Shown here: positions 40,170 to 46,208 of the stretch, in pieces
How the letters are laid out: the number at the start of each line of letters is the position of its first letter
Numbering within the stretch: the first letter of the stretch is position 1
Assembly (NCBI GenBank): GCA_016285055.1
Contig: JAEEPZ010000019.1
Coordinates: 1-46,208, forward strand
Length of the DNA: 46,208 nucleotides
From: Prevotella sp.
GTDB lineage: Bacteria; Bacteroidota; Bacteroidia; Bacteroidales; Bacteroidaceae
Reading direction: 5' to 3'
Made by a program: the position numbers and the translations under genes
The notes under the pieces: model-generated
The model's database searches: none
The model's input: only the letters and a program-made list of their open reading frames with translations
What the model was told of the DNA's origin: nothing

Positions 40170-41172
40170 AGTAGCACAACCCGCTCCAGCTCAGTCCGAC
40201 ACCCTGACCATTGCCATGGTGGGCGACGTGATGATGGGCACTACCTTTCCCAGCATGATGCTGCCCGACGATGAGGGACGGCAGCTGTTTAAAGACGCTG
40301 CCGACATCCTGCTGCGTGCCGACCTCACCGTGGGCAACCTGGAGGGGACGCTCTGCGACGGCGGACAGTCGACCAAAGGCACAGGTCCCAATAGCTATAG
40401 CTTCCGCACCCCCACCAGCTTCGCTCCGAGGCTGAAGGAGGTGGGCTTCGACTTTATGAGCATGGCCAACAACCACGCCAACGACTTCGGCCAGCAGGGC
40501 ATCGAGAGCACCGAGCGCTGCCTGCGCGAACAGGGCATCCTGTTCAGCGGTATCGAGGGACGCGTGGAGAGCTGTGTCACCGAGCGTTGCGGAAAGAAGA
40601 TAGGTCTCTGCGCCTTCGGTCATAACAGCTACACGCTGAAACACACCGACCTGAATGTAGTGGGCCGCATCGTCGACGACCTCGTCAGCAGCTGCGACCT
40701 CGTCATCGTCTCCTTCCACGGTGGTGCCGAAGGCCGCGACAAGAGCCACCTGCCACAGGGCAGCGAGACCTTCCTGGGCGAGAACCGAGGCTCTCTGCGT
40801 GAGCTGGCACATTTCTGCATTGACCACGGAGCCGATGTGGTCTACGGTCACGGCCCTCATGTGCTGCGCTGCGCCGAGGTGTACAAAGACCGGTTCATTG
40901 CCTACAGTCTGGGCAATTTCTGCACGCCCTATAACGTCAACTTGACAGCAATCTCGGGCTATGCCCCTTTGCTGGAAATCAAGATAGACCCCAGCGACGG
41001 TCGTTTCCTCCAGGGCCAGATACACCCCTTCATCCAGACCCGAGGTGTAGGCCCGCGCTCCGACAAGTCGGGAGCTGTCATCCGCGAGATGAAGCAGCTC
41101 ACCGAGACCGACGTGCCCCAGAGCCAGGCCCGCATCGACGACCAGGGCAACATTCTCCTTAAGTCAGAGTAA
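40081..41172 (+). CDS. CapA-family metallophosphatase-like protein
   Basis: 363 residues. The body is a CapA (PGA_cap) domain: MVGDVMMGTTFP, LTVGNLEGTL, FDFMSMANNHANDFG, ISFHGG-like VIVSFHGGAEG, and VVYGHGPHVL, which carry the expected metal-binding Asp/Asn/His residues of the calcineurin-like fold. CapA proteins take part in polyglutamate capsule or cell-envelope polymer metabolism; here the exact role is unknown. The signal peptide (about 1-33) is unusual in that SFIIFHLSFRAQ is encoded by an arm of an intergenic inverted repeat. I chose the ATG at 40081. The VanZ-like gene follows after 16 bp. Confidence 0.85.
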   Translation: MKRLNISRKIFTPLSLSFIIFHLSFRAQPAVAQPAPAQSDTLTIAMVGDVMMGTTFPSMMLPDDEGRQLFKDAADILLRADLTVGNLEGTLCDGGQSTKGTGPNSYSFRTPTSFAPRLKEVGFDFMSMANNHANDFGQQGIESTERCLREQGILFSGIEGRVESCVTERCGKKIGLCAFGHNSYTLKHTDLNVVGRIVDDLVSSCDLVIVSFHGGAEGRDKSHLPQGSETFLGENRGSLRELAHFCIDHGADVVYGHGPHVLRCAEVYKDRFIAYSLGNFCTPYNVNLTAISGYAPLLEIKIDPSDGRFLQGQIHPFIQTRGVGPRSDKSGAVIREMKQLTETDVPQSQARIDDQGNILLKSE

Positions 41173-41188
41173 AAAGTAAGCAATAATC

Positions 41189-41590
41189 TTGATGAAAACT
41201 TTCCGTCATTTGCTCCGCTGCTATCCGCTGACGCTTGTCTGTCTGGCACTCATTTGGTTTCTCTGCCTGTTTGGCCATATGCCGAAGACGCCGATGGACG
41301 ATGTGCCCTTCATCGACAAGTGGACGCATCTTGTGATGTACGGCGGCACCACGTCGGTGATGTGGTGGGAATACCTGCGCTGTCACAGCCGTCTAGAGTT
41401 CTGGAAACTCTTCCTCTTCGCCTTCCTCGGGCTCATCCTGATGAGCGGCTGCATAGAGCTTCTACAGGCTAACTGCACGACGACACGCTCGGGCGACTGG
41501 CTCGACTTCGTCGCCAACAGTCTGGGCGTGGTGCTCGGCACCCTTGTCGGTCTGACCATCCGCTGGCTGCGCAATAAAAAAAACAAATAA
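41189..41590 (+). CDS. VanZ-like membrane protein
   Basis: 133 residues with four membrane helices (about 14-32, 46-62, 70-88 and 108-126). The segment PFIDKWTHLVMYGGTT is typical of VanZ-like proteins, as are the conserved ELLQ and GDWLDFVANSLG segments. VanZ-like proteins are small envelope proteins; VanZ itself gives teicoplanin resistance, but most homologues, like this one, have no known role. It starts 16 bp after the CapA-like gene and probably shares its transcript. The second codon ATG (41192) is an equally good start. Confidence 0.83.
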   Translation: MMKTFRHLLRCYPLTLVCLALIWFLCLFGHMPKTPMDDVPFIDKWTHLVMYGGTTSVMWWEYLRCHSRLEFWKLFLFAFLGLILMSGCIELLQANCTTTRSGDWLDFVANSLGVVLGTLVGLTIRWLRNKKNK

Positions 41591-41656
41591 TAATAAATGA
41601 AGAAAGCTTCCCTCATTCGCGGGGGAGGTAGAAGGGTTTTATAACTCCTAACTATT

Positions 41657-42409
41657 ATGAAATTAATCAGTTGGAACGTGAACGGCCTGCGGGCCTGCGA
41701 AGCCAAGGGCTTCAGAGAAATATTCCGTGAGCTGGATGCCGACTTCTTCTGCCTGCAGGAGACGAAGATGCAGCCCGATCAGCTCGACATCGCCTTCGAC
41801 GGCTATGAGTCCTACTGGAACAGCGCCGAGAAGAAAGGCTATAGCGGCACCGCCGTCTTCACCCGTCACAAGCCCCTCAGCGTCAGCTACGGCATCGGCG
41901 TCGACGAGCACGACCACGAAGGACGTGTCATCACGCTGGAGATGGAGCAGTTCTTCCTCGTATGCTGCTATACGCCAAACTCGCAGGATGGCCTGAAGCG
42001 CCTCGACTACCGCATGACATGGGAGAATGACTTCCGCGAGTACCTGAAGCGGCTCGACGCTGCGAAGCCTGTCATCCTCTGCGGCGATTTGAATGTTGCC
42101 CACGAGGAAATAGACATCAAGAACCCGAAGACCAACCGCCGCAATGCCGGTTTCACCGACGAGGAGCGCCAGCAGTTCACCAATCTCCTTTCAAGTGGCT
42201 TCACCGACACCTTCCGCTGGAAATATCCCGACCAGGTGACTTACTCCTGGTGGAGTTACCGCTTCCAGGCCCGGCAGAAGAATGCCGGCTGGCGCATAGA
42301 CTATTTCGTCGTCAGCGACCGCCTGCAGCCACACGTAGACGACGCCAAGATTCACACCGACATCTTCGGCTCCGACCACTGCCCCGTAGAGCTGGACATC
42401 AGGTTATAG
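41657..42409 (+). CDS. xth: exodeoxyribonuclease III / AP endonuclease
   Basis: 250 residues, normal for ExoIII-type AP endonucleases that cut DNA at abasic sites in base-excision repair. All core motifs are present: MKLISWNVNGLRA (metal-binding Asn), FCLQETKM (Glu), CGDLNVAHEEIDIKNPK (catalytic Asp and Asn), RIDYFVVSDRL and GSDHCPVEL (Asp-His). It follows the VanZ-like gene by 66 bp of AT-rich spacer with no clear promoter. After it comes a gene-free stretch of about 730 bp. Confidence 0.94.
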   Translation: MKLISWNVNGLRACEAKGFREIFRELDADFFCLQETKMQPDQLDIAFDGYESYWNSAEKKGYSGTAVFTRHKPLSVSYGIGVDEHDHEGRVITLEMEQFFLVCCYTPNSQDGLKRLDYRMTWENDFREYLKRLDAAKPVILCGDLNVAHEEIDIKNPKTNRRNAGFTDEERQQFTNLLSSGFTDTFRWKYPDQVTYSWWSYRFQARQKNAGWRIDYFVVSDRLQPHVDDAKIHTDIFGSDHCPVELDIRL

Positions 42410-42580
42410 ACCGCTGTGTAGTAGGCAATTAATTAGTCCTAATCAGGATAAATCCCTACATTGTCAGATGATTGCTTACTTATTGGCAGCATCCGTCGTT
42501 TGAGGATGTAGCAACAGCAAAATACGGCATTAGAGACCTCAGAATAACGTTCTGTCTAAGCTGATGTCATATTCCCTTAA
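42410..42580. other. gene-free spacer
   Basis: No ORF, terminator or strong structure is recognised between the xth stop codon and the palindromic region beginning at 42582. Confidence 0.4.
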
Positions 42581-42581
42581 C

Positions 42582-42874
42582 ATCCTTCACAAGACCGTAA
42601 CTTGTTGACATACAATTACTTCTTGTGAAGGATATGATTTTTGTATAAATATACGGAGAAACTGTATATTTATGCAGAGTCTATGCTTTCCAAGCACCTC
42701 TTATCCCTATTTTCTAAATAGTGCCACCTTTTGAAAAAATGCGAACGCTATTTTCCCAAAAGGCGTTCGCATTTTTTCCTACGGAGGCACTATACGAAAT
42801 GCATAAATATGCATTTTTGAGTATCCTTCACGGTAACTGCCATATATTCACTGTATTACACGACGGTGAAGGAT
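42582..42874. repeat. series of intergenic palindromes
   Basis: Five inverted repeats in order: ATCCTTCACAAG (42582-42593) with 42622-42633, ATAAATATAC (42645-42654) with 42664-42673, ATAGTGCC (42718-42725) with GGCACTAT (42786-42793), inside it AAAAAATGCGAACGC (42734-42748) with its perfect 15-bp complement (42763-42777), and ATCCTTCAC (42823-42831) with GTGAAGGAT (42866-42874). AAATGCATAAATATGCATTT (42797-42816) is one more hairpin. The ATCCTTCAC motif resembles the ATCCGTCAC arms at 597-884, and GAAAAAATGCGAACGC resembles the tandem units at 27974-28057. Confidence 0.8.
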
Positions 42875-43067
42875 GAAACATGAATCTCCAACTTGTGTTA
42901 TTCATGGAAGTGATTCCTGTAAAGCCTCTTCACAAAGTTGGCTTCGCCGGAGTGCAGCATCTTTGATGCCTCTGCCAGTCTCCGCGTCCTAAAGCAAAAT
43001 CTCTGCGACCTCTGTGTTGAAAAATAACGCCATGAATAATTCAGATAAAAGAAAAGTTCCGATTTTC

Positions 43068-43098
43068 TTTGAAGTTTCATTTTTATTTCTTATCTTTG
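43068..43098 (+). promoter_or_regulatory. promoter of the cytidylate-kinase-like gene
   Basis: TTTG (43068-43071), a 19-bp spacer and TATCTTTG (43091-43098), followed by CA, 45 bp upstream of the ATG at 43143. Confidence 0.75.
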
Positions 43099-43142
43099 CA
43101 AAAAGTTTAGAAGAAGAATTATTCACTAAAACCTGACATACT

Positions 43143-43763
43143 ATGAACAAGGAGGAGAAATTCATCATCACCATCAGCCGTCAGTTCGGCACAGGTGGAC
43201 ACGAGATTGGCGCCGAGCTGGCTCGTCGCCTGGGCGTGAAGCTGCTCGACAAGCAGATTTTGAACGAGGTAGCCAGCCGTTTCTGCGGCGTGGAGAATGC
43301 CGTGGAGCGTATTGAAGCTCGCAACCCGCTGTGGCGCGACGACTTCACCAGCTTCTACCGACAGTACATGGCCGGGGCAGAGTATAACGGTCAGGAGCAT
43401 GACCAGACGAGCCACCAACTGTTTGAGGCACAGGCACAGGCCATACGCCGCATCGCTGCGGAGGAGTCGTGCGTGCTCATAGGCCGTTGCGGCTTCCACA
43501 TCTTCCGCGACCACCCGAACGCGCTGAAGATTTTCATCCATGCCGACGATGACTGCCGCAAGCATCGCATCGCCGAGAAGTATGACATCTCAGAGGGCGA
43601 TGCCGCCGCCATGATTGTGGACAACGACTACTCCCGAGAGCTCTACACGAAGACCTTCACAGGCAGCGACTGGCAGGATGCCCGCAACTACGACGTGACG
43701 CTGAACGTGCGGCGCTTCGGTGTGAACGGGGCCGTTGACTTCCTGATGAACGTGATTGGCTGA
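43143..43763 (+). CDS. cytidylate kinase-like family protein
   Basis: A 206-residue protein of the cytidylate-kinase-like P-loop family. [21 protein letters not shown] is the variant P-loop start; [23 protein letters not shown] and the later [19 protein letters not shown] region correspond to the lid and nucleotide-binding parts. Family members may phosphorylate CMP or another small substrate; the substrate is not established for this subgroup, so cmk is not assigned. The stop codon overlaps the ATG of the TerB-DnaJ gene by one base. Confidence 0.85.
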   Translation: MNKEEKFIITISRQFGTGGHEIGAELARRLGVKLLDKQILNEVASRFCGVENAVERIEARNPLWRDDFTSFYRQYMAGAEYNGQEHDQTSHQLFEAQAQAIRRIAAEESCVLIGRCGFHIFRDHPNALKIFIHADDDCRKHRIAEKYDISEGDAAAMIVDNDYSRELYTKTFTGSDWQDARNYDVTLNVRRFGVNGAVDFLMNVIG

Positions 43764-44575
43764 TGGGACTGGGAAAATGGATTGCAGGCTATCTGGGCTG
43801 GATAGTGCTGGGGCCAATAGGAGGAATATTGGGATTCCTCCTAGGGTCTTTTATTGAATCCTCTGCCTCTGGCGGCAAGGATGGCTCAACCGACAACGGA
43901 CAGACTTACGGCAGCCAAGAATGGGAGCAGGCACAGGCTCGAAGCCAGCAGCAGAGTCAGGCACAGGGTGACCGCAACAGCTTCCTGCTGTCGATGTTGG
44001 TCATGGCGGCCTATATCATCAGGGCCGACGAGCGGGTGATGCACTCGGAGATGGAGCTGGTGCGCAACTTTCTCAGGCAGAACTTCGGTGAAGAAGCTGT
44101 GCAGCAGGGTAACCACATCCTGATGAAACTCTTCGAAGAGGAGAAGAGCAAGGGGCGCGTCGCCTTCAGACAGACCATCCGGCAGAGCTGTGCCGAGGCT
44201 GCCCGCTACCTGGACTACAGCGGACGGCTGCAGCTGCTGAACTTCCTCGTGATGATAGCTCAGGCCGACGGTCATGTGGACAACAGGGAGGTGGATGCCC
44301 TGAAGGACGTGGCACGCTGGATGCAGATGAAGACCAGCGAGGTGGACTCGATGCTCCACATGCAGGGCGACACGCTCGACGATGCCTACCGCGTGCTGGG
44401 CGTCACCCCGCAAGCCACCGACGAAGAGCTGCGCAAAGCCTATCGCCGGCTGGCACTGGAGCACCATCCCGACCGCGTGGCAAAGCTGGGCGAAGATGTG
44501 CGCCGGGCCGCCGAAAAGAAATTCCAGGAAATCAACGCCGCCAAGGAACGGATATGGAAGGCAAGAGGACTGTAG
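43763..44575 (+). CDS. TerB-DnaJ protein (DjlA-like)
   Basis: 270 residues in the order of DjlA: a Gly-rich N-terminal membrane segment (about 1-33, [19 protein letters not shown]), a Gln-rich linker, a TerB-like helical domain (about 70-200, with [13 protein letters not shown] and [16 protein letters not shown]) and a C-terminal J domain (about 207-270). The J domain has an intact HPD ([11 protein letters not shown]), so it should stimulate DnaK at the membrane. This contrasts with the J-like protein at 25980-26819, which lacks HPD. It overlaps the upstream gene by one base. A repeat copy begins 7 bp after its stop codon. Confidence 0.9.
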   Translation: MGLGKWIAGYLGWIVLGPIGGILGFLLGSFIESSASGGKDGSTDNGQTYGSQEWEQAQARSQQQSQAQGDRNSFLLSMLVMAAYIIRADERVMHSEMELVRNFLRQNFGEEAVQQGNHILMKLFEEEKSKGRVAFRQTIRQSCAEAARYLDYSGRLQLLNFLVMIAQADGHVDNREVDALKDVARWMQMKTSEVDSMLHMQGDTLDDAYRVLGVTPQATDEELRKAYRRLALEHHPDRVAKLGEDVRRAAEKKFQEINAAKERIWKARGL

Positions 44576-44581
44576 CGGGCT

Positions 44582-44737
44582 GCGGGCTGCGCCCTAAATG
44601 ATAAATGAAAAATGATAAATATATAAATAATGCTGCGTGATGAGAGGAGTATATAGAAATTTCTTTGAAGGTATTGTCAGACAGCTTTGTTTTTTATTAT
44701 TTATTTTTTATTTATCATTTAGCCCTGTAAGGGCGCA
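44582..44737. repeat. second copy of the signal-peptide-coding inverted repeat
   Basis: 44582-44620 is identical over 39 bp to the reverse of 40131-40169. Its partner arm, about 44703-44737, is degenerate (TTTATCATTTAG, then CCCTGTAAGGGCGCA) and lies within the start of the transglutaminase-like gene, where it encodes YLSFSPVRAQ of the signal peptide. Confidence 0.75.
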
Positions 44738-46208
44738 ATACCTGGATTTCCTTTATCGCTATATGCCGCTGCCCGACCGTGCGGCCTATACCCGGGAGTT
44801 TTTCCAGAAAAATGTGGAGCTGGCCTTGGAAGCTCGCCGCGAGATGCCGTGGGGCAGCAGAGTGCCGGAGCGGGAGTGGCGTCATTTCGTGCTGCCCGTG
44901 CGTGTGAACAACGAAGACCTGGACAGCAGCCGCGCCGTGTTCTATCATGCCTTGAAAGAGCGCGTGCAGGGGTTGACCATGCAGGAGGCTATCTTGGAGG
45001 TGAACCACTGGTGCCATGAACACGTGACCTATCGCCCAAGTGATGCACGCACCAGCAGTCCGCTGGCAACGATGCGCACAGCCTATGGCCGATGCGGCGA
45101 GGAGAGCACTTTCACGGTGGCTGCACTGAGGAGCGTGGGCATACCTGCCCGCCAGGTATATACCCCTCGCTGGGCGCATACCGACGACAACCACGCCTGG
45201 GTGGAGGCATGGGCCGACGGCCGCTGGCACTTCCTCGGAGCCTGCGAGCCGGAGCCGGTGCTCGATCTGGGATGGTTCAACGAGAGCGCGTCGCGCGGTA
45301 TGCTGATGCACACCCGCGTCTTCGGCGACTACGATGGTCCCGAAGAAGTGATGAGCCGTACGCCATGCTACACGGAAATCAATGTGACGGGGAATTATGC
45401 CCCTACGTCGAAGGTAACGGTGAGGGTTGTCGACGGGCGGCAACAGCCGGTGGCGGGAGCCTGTGTGGAGTTCAAGCTCTACAACTATGCTGAGTTCTAC
45501 ACCGTGGCCACAAAGACTACTGGCGATGACGGGCGGGCCTCGCTGACGGCAGGACACGGCGACATGCTGCTATGGGTGACCGAAAGGGGGCGAACGGCGT
45601 TGCAGAAGGTGACGTTCGATACGGACAAGGAGGTGACGGTGCTGTTGACGGACGGGCAGCCACCGCTCTCTATGGACCTGGACATGGTGCCGCCACCCGT
45701 GTCGGTCAGTCTTCCGACTGTGACCGACGCGCAGCGGGCGGAGAACAACCGGCGGCTGGCACGAGAAGACTCCATCCGTAAGGCCTACGAGCAGACCATG
45801 CCCGTAGAGGCGTGGCGGGGCAACCACCGTGTAATCAGCCGGTTCCTGGAGAAGTCAGAAAACAAAGTGATGGCCCGTCGCCTGCTCGACGTGCTGTCGG
45901 AGAAAGACCTGCGCGACGTGACGGCCGACGTGCTGCTCGACAATGCTGTCATCACTACCGACACAAGCAACATCTATTGCAGGTATGTGCTCTCCCCACG
46001 GGTGGAGAACGAGCTGCTGACTCCCTACAAATCCTTTTTTCGTCGGCAGTTCGTGGGCTTGGGTTCCCCCCAAGCCATTGAGCGATGGTGCCAAGACAGC
46101 ATCCGGTTGGACAGTCTGCACAACCCGCAGCACCTGCGCATGCCCCCGATGACCGTTTGGCGGGAAAGGACACCCGACCCGCTGGGGCGCTACATCTTCT
46201 TCATGGCC
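44640..46208 (+). CDS. transglutaminase-like secreted protein (5' part)
   Basis: An open frame from ATG 44640 to the right edge, 523 codons without a stop; it is truncated by the window. A signal peptide (about 1-33) ends YLSFSPVRAQ. Residues about 110-205 are a transglutaminase-like papain-fold domain: Cys152 in YGRCGEESTF, His185 in DDNHAWVEAW and Asp193 in WADGRWHFLGAC make the triad. A beta-sandwich region with a repeat-type VRVVDGRQQPVAGACVEF (about 255-340) follows. Such proteins in Bacteroidetes are probably periplasmic peptidases or amidases rather than true transglutaminases. Apart from the signal peptide, composition is GC-rich like the core genes. Confidence 0.85.
   Translation, partial: MRGVYRNFFEGIVRQLCFLLFIFYLSFSPVRAQYLDFLYRYMPLPDRAAYTREFFQKNVELALEARREMPWGSRVPEREWRHFVLPVRVNNEDLDSSRAVFYHALKERVQGLTMQEAILEVNHWCHEHVTYRPSDARTSSPLATMRTAYGRCGEESTFTVAALRSVGIPARQVYTPRWAHTDDNHAWVEAWADGRWHFLGACEPEPVLDLGWFNESASRGMLMHTRVFGDYDGPEEVMSRTPCYTEINVTGNYAPTSKVTVRVVDGRQQPVAGACVEFKLYNYAEFYTVATKTTGDDGRASLTAGHGDMLLWVTERGRTALQKVTFDTDKEVTVLLTDGQPPLSMDLDMVPPPVSVSLPTVTDAQRAENNRRLAREDSIRKAYEQTMPVEAWRGNHRVISRFLEKSENKVMARRLLDVLSEKDLRDVTADVLLDNAVITTDTSNIYCRYVLSPRVENELLTPYKSFFRRQFVGLGSPQAIERWCQDSIRLDSLHNPQHLRMPPMTVWRERTPDPLGRYIFFMA

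Overview
The window looks like a chromosome segment of a Bacteroidales bacterium, most like Prevotella and its relatives. Genes are preceded by the Bacteroidetes promoter signature (TTTG, about 19-20 bp, then TAnnTTTG) and lack Shine-Dalgarno sequences. The gene set also fits: Na+-pumping decarboxylase subunits with a lamin-tail OadG fusion, a fimbrillin-like lipoprotein, GH43 enzymes, an HU-like nucleoid protein, PD-(D/E)XK transposase-like nucleases, and secreted proteins ending in a GRRV-type tail. Most of the window is moderately GC-rich; about 22.8-28.3 kb is clearly AT-richer and is the accessory part.

Layout. 1-6.2 kb: a truncated carboxylesterase, a 290-bp nested palindrome, an Rpn-type nuclease (with a deleted copy 4 kb away), a large Ig-like surface protein and a 58-aa peptide. 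6.2-12.2 kb: an M15 peptidase, an AspT-type transporter, decarboxylase subunits gamma/biotin/beta, and an RsbW-like kinase with its STAS partner. 12.2-19.7 kb: a membrane-anchored one-component LytTR regulator, an HU-like protein, a Cys-rich repeat surface protein, a 50-aa peptide and a lipoprotein. 19.8-22.7 kb: tRNA-Phe, then purD and two membrane genes. 22.8-28.9 kb: the accessory island, with an HTH-gene remnant, a GNAT toxin-antitoxin pair, a candidate structured RNA, a four-gene membrane cassette ending in a J-like protein without HPD, a broken YoeB-type toxin locus and 1.6 kb of repeats. 29.2-39.1 kb: nitroreductase, two GH43 genes, a PanE-like reductase, NagB, an M6 protease, class I fumarase and Mrp. 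39.4-46.2 kb: NlpC/P60 peptidase, CapA-like protein, VanZ-like protein, ExoIII, a nested-palindrome spacer, cytidylate-kinase-like protein, TerB-DnaJ protein and a transglutaminase-like protein running off the right edge.

Most interesting points. (1) Two copies of a 21-bp-period direct repeat, AGTTCGTCA-N12-AGTTCRTCA, occur only upstream of the LytTR regulator gene and in the divergent HU-like/surface-protein promoter region, at matching distances from two promoters. They are candidate operators that would define a small regulon. (2) Two tiny proteins sharing a Y-x-x/A-P ... LL-x-x-S pattern each follow a secreted surface-protein gene. (3) An inverted repeat supplies the signal-peptide core and RAQ cleavage region of two unrelated genes. 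(4) Intergenic islands of nested palindromes share building blocks.

All calls rest on reading the sequence and on knowledge of protein families; no search was run.
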